DNA of 64,000 bases, taken from positions 1 through 64,000 of the forward strand of contig NZ_NHPP01000013.1 in NCBI RefSeq assembly GCF_002838835.1, written 5' to 3'. The position numbers and the translations under genes are program-made. The stretch comes from Siphonobacter sp. SORGH_AS_0500. Its GTDB lineage: Bacteria > Bacteroidota > Bacteroidia > Cytophagales > Spirosomataceae. Of this stretch, positions 16,331 through 26,195 are shown in pieces (positions within the stretch are counted from its first letter, which is position 1; every line of letters begins with the position of its first letter). The notes below the pieces were generated by a model. That model was not told the origin of the DNA. It worked only from the letters and a program-made list of their open reading frames with translations, and ran no database searches.

Positions 16331-18964
16331 CTAGGAAAGATTTGCCAATGCTTCACGAAGAGCCACGATTTTCGACTCTGCATCTGCTTTTTTCTGACGT
16401 TCTTTTTCTACAATTTCCGGTTTTGCATTCGCGACGAAACGTTCATTGGAAAGCTTGGCATCCACCGATTTCATAAAACCTTCGTTATACTCGATTTCCT
16501 TAGTTAATCGTTCGCGTTCGGCTTCAACGTCGATTTTCTCCCCTAGAGCGATGAAGATTTTATCAGTTTTAATCAGAAATGGTGAAACGCCTGCCACATC
16601 TTCAGTTACGAATTCTATGGGAGTGGTATTTGCTAATTTCTGAATAATGGGGTCAATCTTCTGATACCGATCCCCATGCTCCGTACGAACGGCAAGAGGT
16701 AAGGTTTCTTTCGGCGAAAGACCTTTTGAGTTACGGGTTTCCCGGACTTTGGTTACTACTTCAAAAAGCGTATCAAAATCTGCTACAATGGCTGGATCAA
16801 TAGCACCTACGGTGGGGTAATCCGTTCGGCAAAGGCTTTCTCCTTCGGCACGTTCCCGCAGACTTTGCCAGATTTCTTCGGTAATAAATGGCATGAAGGG
16901 GTGCATCAGGGCCATTAGTTTTTCGAAGAAAGCAACGGTCGTTTCATAAGTTTCTGCATCAATGGGCTTACCGAACTCAGGCTTGATAATCTCCAGATAG
17001 TTCGAGCAGAATTCATCCCAGATCAGCTTATAAGCGGCATGCAGAGCGTCCGAAATACGAAATTTGCTAAAATGATCCAGAATTTCGGCCAGCGTTGCGT
17101 TCAACTTTGACTCAAACCAGGCAAAGGCTTGTTGATTCGAAGCGGGAGCTGATTCCGTAGAAATTTCCCAGCCTTTAATCAGACGGAAGGCATTCCATAC
17201 TTTATTACAGAAATTCCGGCCCTGTTCGCAAAGCTTTTCATCGAATAACAAATCGTTACCCGCCGGAGCTGAGAATAACAGACCTGTCCGAACGCCATCA
17301 GCACCGAATTTGGCAATCAAATCCAGCGGATCAGGGGAGTTCCCCAGCGATTTGGACATCTTCCGACCTTTCGCATCGCGTACAATACCCGTCAGGTAAA
17401 CGTTTTTGAACGGACGCTCGCCCATGAACTCATAACCCGCCATGATCATCCGGGCTACCCAGAAGAATAGAATGTCGGGGCCCGTAACCAGATCGCTGGT
17501 GGGGTAATAGAATTTAATATCCTTGTTATCAGGGTCTGATAAAGCATCAAATACACCAAAAGGCCATAGCCAGGACGAGAACCAGGTATCCAGTACATCG
17601 GGATCTTGCTCTAAATCCTGTTCCGTAAGAGCAAAAAGCTGCATTTCGTGCTGAGCTTTCCGCAGAGCTTCGCGTTTATTTTTGGCTACGATGATGGTAC
17701 CATCCTGTAAGTAGAACGCCGGAATCTGCTGCCCCCACCAAAGCTGACGAGAAATACACCAGTCGCGGATATTCTCCATCCACACCCGGTAGGTATTCTT
17801 AAACTTGGCCGGAATCAGGGCTACTTCATCGTTCATGACGGAATCCAAGGCTGGTTTGGCCATGTCGTCCATTTTCAACCACCACTGCATTGACAGTTTA
17901 GGTTCGATTACCGCACCCGTTCGTTCGGACGTTCCTACGTTGGATTTATACTCTTCGATTTTCTCCAGGTAACCCTTTTCTTCGAGTTCCTTGATAATGG
18001 CTTTGCGGGCCGCAAAACGATCCATCCCTACGAAGAGCTGAGCTTTTTCGTTGAGCGTTCCGTCGTCACTAAGAATATCAATGACGGGCAGACGGTGTTT
18101 CTGACCGAGTTCGTAGTCATTTAAATCGTGGGCGGGCGTTACTTTTAAAGCTCCCGTTCCGAAATCCATCGTTACGTATTCATCCAGAATGATCGGAATT
18201 TCGCGGTCAATCAAAGGAATGCGAACTTTCTTGCCGTGCAGGTGCGTATAACGCTCATCATCAGGGTGAACGCAGATGGCCGCATCAGCCATGATCGTCT
18301 CGGGACGAACGGTGGCAATGGTAATAGAAGTGCCTTCTTCACCCACAACGGGATACTGAATGTGAACAAACTTCGATTGTACTTCCTTGAAGATTACCTC
18401 TTCATCCGATAAGGCCGTTTTTCCCTGAGGGTCCCAGTTTACCATCCGAACACCACGGTAAATCAGGCCTTTATTATACAAACGAACGAAAACGTCAATT
18501 ACCGACTCGTAATACTTCTCATCCATGGTAAACCGCGTACGATCCCAATCACAGGAAGCTCCGAGTTTTTTTAATTGCTCGAGAATAATACCGCCGTATT
18601 TGTCCTTCCACTCAAACGCATAGGAAAGAAATTCATCGCGGCTGAGATCCGTCTTGGCAATTCCCCGCTCCTTGAGCATGGCAACGACTTTCGCTTCCGT
18701 AGCAATGGAAGCATGATCCGTACCGGCTACCCACACCGCCTCTTTGCCTTCCATGCGAGCTTTGCGGACCAGAATATCCTGAATGGTATTGTTAAGCATG
18801 TGACCCATGTGCAAAACGCCAGTGACGTTTGGTGGAGGAATCACGACCGTATAAGGCTCTTTTTCAGGATTAGGCTTGGACGCAAAAAGCTTGTGCTGGA
18901 GCCAGTAGGCATACCACTTGTCTTCAACCTCGTTGGGTGAATACGTTTTAGAAATCGTGCTCAT
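16331..18964 (-). CDS. valS: Valyl-tRNA synthetase
   Basis: An 877-residue class I aminoacyl-tRNA synthetase that charges tRNA-Val. The HIGH-equivalent is in PPPNVTGVLHMGHML near residue 47, and the KMSKS loop is GRKMSKSLGN. The editing domain and the anticodon-binding domain lie in normal order. The C-terminal ~70 residues form the Lys/Glu-rich coiled coil typical of ValRS. Start M at 18964 (MSTISKTYSPNEVEDKW) fits the family; an ATG three codons upstream at 18973 is equally possible. A -7 element lies at 19011-19018. Confidence 0.95.
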   Translation of the reverse strand: MSTISKTYSPNEVEDKWYAYWLQHKLFASKPNPEKEPYTVVIPPPNVTGVLHMGHMLNNTIQDILVRKARMEGKEAVWVAGTDHASIATEAKVVAMLKERGIAKTDLSRDEFLSYAFEWKDKYGGIILEQLKKLGASCDWDRTRFTMDEKYYESVIDVFVRLYNKGLIYRGVRMVNWDPQGKTALSDEEVIFKEVQSKFVHIQYPVVGEEGTSITIATVRPETIMADAAICVHPDDERYTHLHGKKVRIPLIDREIPIILDEYVTMDFGTGALKVTPAHDLNDYELGQKHRLPVIDILSDDGTLNEKAQLFVGMDRFAARKAIIKELEEKGYLEKIEEYKSNVGTSERTGAVIEPKLSMQWWLKMDDMAKPALDSVMNDEVALIPAKFKNTYRVWMENIRDWCISRQLWWGQQIPAFYLQDGTIIVAKNKREALRKAQHEMQLFALTEQDLEQDPDVLDTWFSSWLWPFGVFDALSDPDNKDIKFYYPTSDLVTGPDILFFWVARMIMAGYEFMGERPFKNVYLTGIVRDAKGRKMSKSLGNSPDPLDLIAKFGADGVRTGLLFSAPAGNDLLFDEKLCEQGRNFCNKVWNAFRLIKGWEISTESAPASNQQAFAWFESKLNATLAEILDHFSKFRISDALHAAYKLIWDEFCSNYLEIIKPEFGKPIDAETYETTVAFFEKLMALMHPFMPFITEEIWQSLRERAEGESLCRTDYPTVGAIDPAIVADFDTLFEVVTKVRETRNSKGLSPKETLPLAVRTEHGDRYQKIDPIIQKLANTTPIEFVTEDVAGVSPFLIKTDKIFIALGEKIDVEAERERLTKEIEYNEGFMKSVDAKLSNERFVANAKPEIVEKERQKKADAESKIVALREALANLS

Positions 18965-19010
18965 GGTAGTCATCTTTCGGGGAAAATCGCCCTAAACAGA
19001 AATTGGAATG

Positions 19011-19018
19011 CAAAGATA
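19011..19018 (-). promoter_or_regulatory. valS promoter -7 element TATCTTTG
   Basis: Exact TAnnTTTG on the minus strand (CAAAGATA on the plus strand), about 40-50 bases upstream of the valS start. No clear -33 box. Confidence 0.6.
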
Positions 19019-19169
19019 GGTAATAGAAAGCCGTGGCGGTAATAGCTAGCGTATTTGACCCACTACCAGCGGAATAGAAACAGTTACTATAGCTTCGGGT
19101 AACATTAAAATCATAACACATTTTATACAATCCCTAGTTCGGAAAAACGTGATTTGAAGGCAGATGCAT

Positions 19170-19177
19170 TATTTTTG
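19170..19177 (+). promoter_or_regulatory. Promoter -7 element TATTTTTG of plsC
   Basis: Exact TAnnTTTG, 70 bases before the ATG at 19248. No TTTG at the standard -33 spacing. Confidence 0.55.
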
Positions 19178-19247
19178 TGAACTAGCCCGTGGCTGAACCC
19201 CAGTCATGAGAGCACCTAACCATTCATTTACCTAGTTTCAACGCCAC

Positions 19248-20033
19248 ATGAGTCGTTTTTTCGTGAATGTTTATTCCATTTGGGCGGCCTTCTGGTTTGT
19301 ATTTACGTTCCTGTTGATATTTCCGTTTCAGTTTATCTTTCTACAAAAAGAAGCCTGGAAACCCATGGCTCACCGGTGTAATCGGGTGTGGGCTCATTTA
19401 TTTTTTCCGCTGGTCGGAATGCCTATTCGGGTGCGTTATGAAGCAGGGAAACCCGATCCCAATCAGGCGTATGTTTTTGCGGCGAATCACTTTTCATACC
19501 TGGATGTAGCCTCTATGATGTTGATTGTGGATACGTATTTCGCTTTTCTGGGAAAAGATGTCTTGAAGAAAGCTCCTTTGTTTGGCTATATGTTTTCGAA
19601 ACTCCACATTCAGGTAGACCGCAATGATCCCAAAAGTCGTTCGAAATCTTTACAGCGATCGTATCGGGCACTGGAGTCGGGGAGAAGCATGGTGATTTAC
19701 CCCGAAGGAGGTATCCGCACGAGTAATCCACCGCAAATGCATCCTTCCTTTAAGGATGGAGCCTTTCGCATGGCGATTCGGGAGCAGGTACCTTTGATTC
19801 CGATTTCTTTACTGAACAACTATCAGTTATTACCCGATAAGAAAAACATGCGTCTGTACCCCGGGTCGGTGAAAGCGGTGATTCATAAACCCATCGAAAC
19901 AAAAGGGATGACAGAGGCAGATGTGGAAAACTTACGGCAGCAGGTATTTGATATCATCCAAAAAACCTTGGACGAATACACCGCTAATCCAAAGGCCCAC
20001 CAAAATGAATTCAAACGACTGACGGTGATTTAG
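19248..20033 (+). CDS. plsC: 1-acyl-sn-glycerol-3-phosphate acyltransferase (PlsC family)
   Basis: A 261-residue membrane acyltransferase that adds the second acyl chain in phospholipid synthesis. The catalytic NHFSYLD (HX4D: H81 and D86) and the acceptor-binding YPEGG (151-155) are intact. An N-terminal hydrophobic segment (~9-32) is the membrane anchor. Length is normal. gatC follows after 76 bases. Confidence 0.88.
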   Translation: MSRFFVNVYSIWAAFWFVFTFLLIFPFQFIFLQKEAWKPMAHRCNRVWAHLFFPLVGMPIRVRYEAGKPDPNQAYVFAANHFSYLDVASMMLIVDTYFAFLGKDVLKKAPLFGYMFSKLHIQVDRNDPKSRSKSLQRSYRALESGRSMVIYPEGGIRTSNPPQMHPSFKDGAFRMAIREQVPLIPISLLNNYQLLPDKKNMRLYPGSVKAVIHKPIETKGMTEADVENLRQQVFDIIQKTLDEYTANPKAHQNEFKRLTVI

Positions 20034-20109
20034 CGTATTTTTTGCTACCACGGACTATTGCAAAGACGTTGAAAACTCTAAACCCCCAACCCTAAACCCA
20101 AACACTAGC

Positions 20110-20397
20110 ATGCAGGTCGAAAAAGATACCCTTCATAAAATTGCCAAGCTGGCCCGTTTAAGCATCATTCCTGAGGAGGAAGAAAAGCTGACTAATACTC
20201 TAAGCAGTGTATTAACCTGGATGGAACAATTGAATGAGCTAGACACTTCCAATGTGGAACCCTTAACGCACATGACACTGGAAGTGAATGCTTTACGGGA
20301 AGATAAAGCTCTGCAAACCATTACGCATGAGCAAGGCTTACGGAATGCCCCCAAGCGGGATGAAAACTACTTTCGGGTACCAAAAGTATTGGAATAA
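20110..20397 (+). CDS. gatC: Asp/Glu-tRNA amidotransferase subunit C
   Basis: A 95-residue GatC, the small stabilising subunit of the GatCAB amidotransferase that converts Glu-tRNA-Gln or Asp-tRNA-Asn to the amide. It has the typical start VEKDTLHKIAKLARL, the EEEEKLTNTLSSVLTWMEQL helix, the NVEPLTHM motif and the C-terminal REDKALQ and FRVPKVLE. gatA and gatB are not in this window. Confidence 0.92.
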   Translation: MQVEKDTLHKIAKLARLSIIPEEEEKLTNTLSSVLTWMEQLNELDTSNVEPLTHMTLEVNALREDKALQTITHEQGLRNAPKRDENYFRVPKVLE

Positions 20398-20406
20398 CCG
20401 AACAAT

Positions 20407-20582
20407 TGTAGAGACGCGACTTCATCGCGTCTGGGTAGAGGCGGTTTGTTATTAATAACGTTTCCTCCCATGGCTGGTGTCCTCACCAGCCATTACTAAG
20501 CATAATGGTTGGTGAGGACACCAACCATGGCGTAAAACAACCGTCCAACTTCTTGGGGCTAGTCCAAAGTCGCGTCTTTACA
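20407..20582. repeat. MITE-like element with 16-bp terminal inverted repeats
   Basis: 176 bases bounded by TGTAGAGACGCGACTT and its inverted copy AAGTCGCGTCTTTACA (15 of 16 match). Inside are two further hairpins facing each other: TGGCTGGTG-TCCT-CACCAGCCA near 20473 and ATGGTTGGTG-AGGA-CACCAACCAT near 20504. The left end also folds alone as AGACGCGA / TCGCGTCT. No reading frame and no clear target-site duplication. It fills the space between the gatC stop and the convergent amidase stop almost exactly, and could act as a bidirectional terminator. Confidence 0.75.
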
Positions 20583-20583
20583 T

Positions 20584-21363
20584 TCAAAAAATCTGGAACT
20601 TATCACCATCCAGCGATACCGGAAACCTTTCCCGAAACGTGGATAACTCTTCGTAGTTGATCGTGTGAGTGTGGATAAGTGCATTGGATTGTGGATAACT
20701 TATCCACTCCCCACGGGAGTTAATTAATCCAGATGCTCCCGAGTGAGCCAAACCGTTACCATCTTCACCAATGCGGTTAACTCCGACTACATAGCACTGA
20801 TTTTCAATGGCCCGGGCCGTTAACAGACTTTTCCACACGGATTCCCGAACGGCGGGCCAATTGGCAGTATAAATCAATACGTCATACTGGTTATCCACAT
20901 TTCGACTCCATACCGGAAATCGCAGATCATAACAAATCAGCGGGCAGATATTCCAGCCTTTCCAGTTTTTGATAATCCGTCGATTACCTGCTGTGTAGAC
21001 TTCGTGTTCATTACCCATGCGGAACAAGTGCCGCTTGTCGTAGTAATCATACGTTCCATCGGGCTGCATCCAGACCAGACGGTTATAATACTTCCCATTT
21101 TCCTGCACTACAAAACTTCCCGTTACCACCGCCTGATACTGAGCAGCTATTTGCTTCATCCAGCGAGTTGTTGTCAGGTTCATGACCTCCGCCACTGGGG
21201 CCGGATTCATGGTGAAACCCGTGGTGAACATTTCGGGCAAAACAATCAAGTCCGTAGGTTCGGTTAGTTCAGAAAGCATTTCTTCGAACATCGCCCTATT
21301 GGCCGTGGGGTTTTCCCAATGCAAATCCGCCTGAACGAGCGTAACGGTAAGAGGAGCAGTCAT
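20584..21363 (-). CDS. Omega-amidase, Nit2/YafV-like carbon-nitrogen hydrolase
   Basis: A 259-residue nitrilase-superfamily enzyme. The Glu-Lys-Cys triad is E44 (VLPEMF), K110 (YYDKRHLF) and C144 (PLICYDLRFP). The closest pattern is the omega-amidase branch (Nit2, YafV), which hydrolyses alpha-ketoglutaramate or 2-oxosuccinamate in methionine and glutamine salvage. Start ATG 21363 is chosen over a longer frame because MTAPLTVTLVQADLHW is the family-like beginning. It follows the large T9SS gene on the same strand by 10 bases. Confidence 0.88.
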   Translation of the reverse strand: MTAPLTVTLVQADLHWENPTANRAMFEEMLSELTEPTDLIVLPEMFTTGFTMNPAPVAEVMNLTTTRWMKQIAAQYQAVVTGSFVVQENGKYYNRLVWMQPDGTYDYYDKRHLFRMGNEHEVYTAGNRRIIKNWKGWNICPLICYDLRFPVWSRNVDNQYDVLIYTANWPAVRESVWKSLLTARAIENQCYVVGVNRIGEDGNGLAHSGASGLINSRGEWISYPQSNALIHTHTINYEELSTFRERFPVSLDGDKFQIF

Positions 21364-21373
21364 AAAACAGAAA

Positions 21374-23743
21374 TTAATACACAATCGTTAGTGAGCCGCT
21401 GATCGTCGGGCGACCATTATTGGGCTTAATGACGTAATAATAAGTGGCAACAGGCAATTTTTTTCCCTGGTAGGTTCCGTCAAAAGTAGTGCGGTAGCCT
21501 TTGGAAAAAAACAACTCCGTACCCCAGCGATTAAAAATCTGTACTTCGGCATCGGGGTAATATTCAATGCCCGGCATTTCCCATGTATCATTCTTGCCAT
21601 CACCGTTTGGGGTAATACCATTGGGAATAGTAATGGGTTCCCACACCGTAACTAAGATCTGGTCCTCAACCGCACAACCCGAGGCTCCCGTTACTTTAAG
21701 GGTATACTTCGTCGTTTGAAGGGGGGAGGCAGTCGGATTCTTGACCGTTGTAGAACTTAGGTACGTGGGTGGTGTCCACTCATACAACAGATTGTCCTGC
21801 GTTTGAGGCTGAAGTATGATGGAATTCCCCCGAATGATTCCTACCTCATTAGGCAGCAATACCGTGGGAGCCGAAGCGACCACAGCGATTTGCTCAGCCG
21901 AAGCTTTACAGCCGTACGAATTAGTGACCGTATACGTAACTGGAAAAGAACCTACGCCCGACTGAGAAGGAATAAATTCATTACCTACCACGCCACGCCC
22001 CGAAAAAACACCTCCTACGGGGCTACCATTCAGGAGTATCCGTGCACCATTGACTTGGCAAATCAGTGGAATGGCCTGCATACTAACTGTAGGTTCGGGA
22101 TAAAGATTGACCGGAAACACTGTAGAAGTAGCCGAACAGGATCCGATTTTAACTTCAAATGAGTAGTTTCCAGAAGCTTTCACGACATACTGGTTCTGAG
22201 TAGCTCCCGCAATGGGCTGACCGTTTAAAAACCATTGGTAGGTATAACCCGATCCTGTTACCGCAACCAAAGCCACCGAATCAGAAACGCAGAACTGACC
22301 AGAGCCGGGCAAACTGCTATATTCCGCGTTAGGCGTTGGGTAAATTTCGACTTGTTTTGACGGTGTGTAATAACAGAGGTCATCCAGATTCTGGACTCTC
22401 ACAGCATATAAACCTGATTCATTAATCGGGAGAGATGAGGTGGTCTGTGAAAGAGCCTGTCCATCTTTTGACCAAGCATATGTGTAATTTCCCCTGACGG
22501 TTGAAAGTACGATAGGTTGAGATTCGCAGCCCGGCAGTGGGACATTGGATGTAATGTCTGGGCTGGCTCCTGTTTTTAAGCGTAGCGTTACGGATTGCGA
22601 AGTTTTGGATGCCGCACAAACCGTAGTCGAACTAACTACGATTTTGTACACGCCTGGCGAACTGGCCTGATAGGTGTATGTCGTTGCTCCCGGAATGTTG
22701 ATACCGTCTTTCTGCCACTGATACGAGGCATTCGCCATTTCCTGAGCAGTTAAATCCAGAAAGCCATTTTCGCAGATTTCCAATTCTTTTACGGGTTGAT
22801 TAGGCTTATCCTTCAACGTAATAACTGGATCGGGCAGAGTATTATCTGGGCAGTCCACCACGAGTAGCTGAAAATCCCGCCGGACGGAGCCAATTTTTTG
22901 TCCGTTACGGTATTCGTCCACCTGAACGCTAAACACAAATAGCCCTCGTTGCGTAGCTGTTACGCTTAAAACGCCAGTTGAAGCATTTACTCCCAGAGCC
23001 GGAGCTCCCGGAATAGCCGCCTGATCGCTAAATCCCGCCGCCCATTGCAACGGCGGATAGGGACTCGATTGCGGTAAGGCGGGATTGGGCTGGCCCTGAG
23101 AAGAATAACCCATGTAAGGCGTAACCATGCTATAGCGTAGTTCATCGCCATCAGCATCCGTCGCCCCGAAATTGAGCGTGAAAGGCCTATTGATGCAAAT
23201 GTATTCGCCGTTAGGATGAGCAAATGCAGGCGAAGAATCCAGAAAATTTTGTCCATTTAGACGCAAGGCCGGAAATTCCAGGTAGAAAACAATACCCGAA
23301 CGACCAGGCGTCAGAATATTATCTATTGAGGTATTGCGACAGCACCGCTCCCAGGCCACATAATAGCCTTGAGCATCGGCATAATTATCGGGCGACAGAT
23401 CCAGCGGGGCCGCATACCGGAGAATGGAAGTTTCCAGACTACGGGCTTCTGCACAGCTCGGATTAGTATATTGTAAAGGCGTTGTCGACTCCAAATACAT
23501 TCGGATATTGAGCATACGATTGTTATCACTTTTCCGAAAAATAGAAACAACAATAGACTGCTCTTTACCCGTATTTACCCCACCGACTTCATCAAAGAAG
23601 AGATTCAGGTAAAGATTGTATTTACCGGGCGTTGATGCCGTGGCAACCATTTCGAAGTTACCACCCACGATATGATTGGCCCAGGCCTGCGGCGTAAGCC
23701 ATAACAGTAAACTTATTCCAAGGAAAATAAAAAATTGTTTCAT
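21374..23743 (-). CDS. Secreted multidomain adhesin-like protein with gliding-type (CHU_C) T9SS C-terminus
   Basis: A 789-residue exported protein. Signal peptide: residues 1-~22 (MKQFFIFLGISLLLWLTPQAWA). A conserved N-terminal segment around HIVGGNFEM is followed by a long beta-rich region with several Ig/PKD-like repeats (for example CESQPIVLS, CQVNGARI, YAWSKDGQ and YQWFLNGQP). The end is the CHU_C/gliding-motility-associated domain: IPNGITPNGDGKNDTWEM, VQIFNRWG, YYYVI. This type B sorting domain sends cargo through the type IX secretion system. It is probably a surface or matrix protein; its binding partner is unknown. Start ATG 23743 gives a proper signal peptide. Confidence 0.87.
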   Translation of the reverse strand: MKQFFIFLGISLLLWLTPQAWANHIVGGNFEMVATASTPGKYNLYLNLFFDEVGGVNTGKEQSIVVSIFRKSDNNRMLNIRMYLESTTPLQYTNPSCAEARSLETSILRYAAPLDLSPDNYADAQGYYVAWERCCRNTSIDNILTPGRSGIVFYLEFPALRLNGQNFLDSSPAFAHPNGEYICINRPFTLNFGATDADGDELRYSMVTPYMGYSSQGQPNPALPQSSPYPPLQWAAGFSDQAAIPGAPALGVNASTGVLSVTATQRGLFVFSVQVDEYRNGQKIGSVRRDFQLLVVDCPDNTLPDPVITLKDKPNQPVKELEICENGFLDLTAQEMANASYQWQKDGINIPGATTYTYQASSPGVYKIVVSSTTVCAASKTSQSVTLRLKTGASPDITSNVPLPGCESQPIVLSTVRGNYTYAWSKDGQALSQTTSSLPINESGLYAVRVQNLDDLCYYTPSKQVEIYPTPNAEYSSLPGSGQFCVSDSVALVAVTGSGYTYQWFLNGQPIAGATQNQYVVKASGNYSFEVKIGSCSATSTVFPVNLYPEPTVSMQAIPLICQVNGARILLNGSPVGGVFSGRGVVGNEFIPSQSGVGSFPVTYTVTNSYGCKASAEQIAVVASAPTVLLPNEVGIIRGNSIILQPQTQDNLLYEWTPPTYLSSTTVKNPTASPLQTTKYTLKVTGASGCAVEDQILVTVWEPITIPNGITPNGDGKNDTWEMPGIEYYPDAEVQIFNRWGTELFFSKGYRTTFDGTYQGKKLPVATYYYVIKPNNGRPTISGSLTIVY

Positions 23744-23957
23744 ACGCCCGAGTTTGTTCAACGCGTCAGTAAAACGTTACCAGTCCGGACTTCATTGGAG
23801 TAGGAAATGGATTGTCAGAACGGGTTGTTACGAAGTTACTATGGCAAAGTACCTAAATTCCAACAGATCGAAACCTTATTTAATCAGTCGTAGCTGTTAC
23901 TCACGTAATTATCGAAGGAGAAGAGTTATATTGAGATTAAAAACCTGTTCTGAATTG

Positions 23958-23965
23958 TATTTTTG
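23958..23965 (+). promoter_or_regulatory. recG promoter -7 element TATTTTTG
   Basis: Exact TAnnTTTG, 70 bases before the chosen recG ATG. A TTG at 23931-23933 is 24 bases upstream, wider than usual. Confidence 0.55.
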
Positions 23966-24035
23966 TAAAAGGTAAAAAGTGAAGAGAGACGAGGGAATGA
24001 CCTCGGGTCGGGTCGGCGGAGCAGACGAGTATACT

Positions 24036-26138
24036 ATGGAGCGAACAACCAATTTTTTTGATACCAAGATTGAATTTCTCAAAGGCGTAGGTCCGCAAAA
24101 AGGAGCTTTGCTGAATACAGAACTGAATATTTTTACCTTCGGCGATCTTTTACAGCACTACCCTTTTCGCTACGAAGACCGCACTCGTTTTTATCGGATT
24201 TCGGAGTTAAGGGAAGATTTACCCGGGGCTCAGATCAAAGGTCGCCTGCGTACCTGGGAGGTAATCGGGGAAGGCCATAAAGCCCGGTTAGTTGCTCAGT
24301 TTAGCGATGGTTCTGGAACGATGGAGTTGGCCTGGTTTCAGGGCATTTCGTTCATGGAAAAATCCCTGCACCGGGATGGACAGTACGTAATCTACGGCAA
24401 GCCGACGAGCTTTAACGGTAAATTCCAGATGGTTCATCCTGAAATGGAGGTGCTGACGACTGAAAACGAAAAAGGGGGTCATTGGCAGCCCGTGTATAAC
24501 CTTACAGAAAAGCTTCGTAAACGCTACATTGATGCTAAAGCCATTGCCAAATGGCAGCGACAGATTCTGGAACTGGCCGGACACCATATCCGGGAAACCT
24601 TACCGCCCTTTCTGATTGAGAAATATCGGTTGGCTTCGAAAATTCAGGCCTTGTGGGGAATCCATGTGCCGGGTAATGAGCAACACATCCATCAGGCCAA
24701 ACGCCGACTGAAATTTGAAGAGTTATTCTACAATCAGTTACGGTTAATAAAACAGAAAATTCTTCGTCGGACGGAATACCCCGGACAGATTTTTTCGGGA
24801 ACGCAGCTTATTCGGGAGTTTTATGATGCTCATTTACCTTTTGACCTGACCGGAGCTCAAAAACGGGTAATTCGGGAGATTTTCGAAGATATGCGTTCGG
24901 GGAAGCAAATGAACCGTCTGTTGCAGGGAGATGTAGGGTCAGGAAAAACGATTGTTGCTTTCATCTGTATGTTACTGGCTATCGAGAACGGAGCTCAGGC
25001 CTGCTTAATGGCTCCTACGGAAATCCTGGCCGATCAGCATTTTAAGGGTTTATTACCCTTTGCTGAGGCAATGGGTCTGGGAATGGGTAAATTAACCGGA
25101 TCAACGCCCAAGAAAGAACGGAGAGTATTACACGAGGGTTTGCTGGACGGCTCGATTCAGATTGTAGTAGGAACGCACGCTTTGCTCGAAGACATCGTTC
25201 AGTTTAAGAACTTAGGTTTAGTGGTGATTGACGAACAGCATCGGTTCGGCGTAGCTCAGCGGGCCAAACTCTGGCAGAAAAATGAAGTCGTATATCCTCA
25301 CATTCTGGTGATGACGGCCACGCCCATTCCCCGGACGTTGGCGATGACTTTGTACGGTGATCTGGATCTTTCGCAAATTGATGAGTTACCTCCCGGAAGA
25401 AAGCCAATAGTTACCCGCTGGAAATCCGATCAGCATCGGCTGGAAGTGTTTGGTTTTGTAAGAAATGAGTTACAGAAAGGTCGGCAGGTATATATCGTTT
25501 ATCCATTAATTGAAGAATCCGAAAAGCTGGATTTCAAGGATTTGATGGATGGTTTTGAAAGCGTCAGTCGGGCTTTTCCGGAATATCAGATTAGTATCGT
25601 GCATGGCAAAATGCCCGCGAAGGACAAGGATTTTGAAATGCAGCGATTCGTGAGTCGGGAAACAATGATTATGGTTGCCACGACCGTAATCGAAGTAGGG
25701 GTTAACGTACCTAATGCCTCAGTGATGATTATTGAAAGTGCTGAACGCTTTGGCCTTTCGCAGTTGCACCAGCTTCGGGGCCGGGTTGGCCGGGGGGCTG
25801 ATCAGAGTTACTGTATTTTGATGACGGGCCTTAAGCTCAGCACCGAAACCCGTACGCGAATGAAAGTAATGACCGAAACCAACGACGGCTTCGTCATTGC
25901 AGATACGGATTTGCGTCTTCGTGGTCCTGGCGATATGGCCGGAACCCAGCAAAGCGGTGTAGTGGATTTATTACTGGCCGATTTATCAAAAGACGGCGAA
26001 ATCCTGAAAGCCGCCCGGGAATCGGCTCAGGAAATCCTAAACGAAGATGCCGAACTGGTATTACCGAAAAACCAGGCCATCCGTGAGCAACTCAATCATT
26101 TACGGGAGAATGAAAGTAACTGGGCGAGAATTAGTTAA
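24036..26138 (+). CDS. recG: ATP-dependent DNA helicase RecG
   Basis: A 700-residue superfamily 2 helicase that reverses stalled forks and migrates Holliday junctions. It opens with FFDTKIEFLKGVGPQKGALL, then the wedge/OB domain (QIKGRLRTWEVIGEGHKARL). The helicase core has motif I GDVGSGKT, motif Ia APTEILADQH, motif II DEQH, motif III TATPIPRT, and motif VI QLRGRVGRG. The C-terminal MAGTQQSG is the RecG TRG-type element. ATG 24036 is preferred because the preceding in-frame stretch is not family-like; an ATG at 23997 is possible. Confidence 0.93.
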   Translation: MERTTNFFDTKIEFLKGVGPQKGALLNTELNIFTFGDLLQHYPFRYEDRTRFYRISELREDLPGAQIKGRLRTWEVIGEGHKARLVAQFSDGSGTMELAWFQGISFMEKSLHRDGQYVIYGKPTSFNGKFQMVHPEMEVLTTENEKGGHWQPVYNLTEKLRKRYIDAKAIAKWQRQILELAGHHIRETLPPFLIEKYRLASKIQALWGIHVPGNEQHIHQAKRRLKFEELFYNQLRLIKQKILRRTEYPGQIFSGTQLIREFYDAHLPFDLTGAQKRVIREIFEDMRSGKQMNRLLQGDVGSGKTIVAFICMLLAIENGAQACLMAPTEILADQHFKGLLPFAEAMGLGMGKLTGSTPKKERRVLHEGLLDGSIQIVVGTHALLEDIVQFKNLGLVVIDEQHRFGVAQRAKLWQKNEVVYPHILVMTATPIPRTLAMTLYGDLDLSQIDELPPGRKPIVTRWKSDQHRLEVFGFVRNELQKGRQVYIVYPLIEESEKLDFKDLMDGFESVSRAFPEYQISIVHGKMPAKDKDFEMQRFVSRETMIMVATTVIEVGVNVPNASVMIIESAERFGLSQLHQLRGRVGRGADQSYCILMTGLKLSTETRTRMKVMTETNDGFVIADTDLRLRGPGDMAGTQQSGVVDLLLADLSKDGEILKAARESAQEILNEDAELVLPKNQAIREQLNHLRENESNWARIS

Positions 26139-26168
26139 GGTATGAATCTAATCATAATTAAATTGTTA

Positions 26169-26176
26169 TAATTTTG
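26169..26176 (+). promoter_or_regulatory. mazEF promoter -7 element TAATTTTG
   Basis: Exact TAnnTTTG, 19 bases before the mazE ATG. A purine-rich AGGAAGAG lies between, a rare possible Shine-Dalgarno site in this window. Confidence 0.5.
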
Positions 26177-26195
26177 TAATAACAGGAAGAGAATT

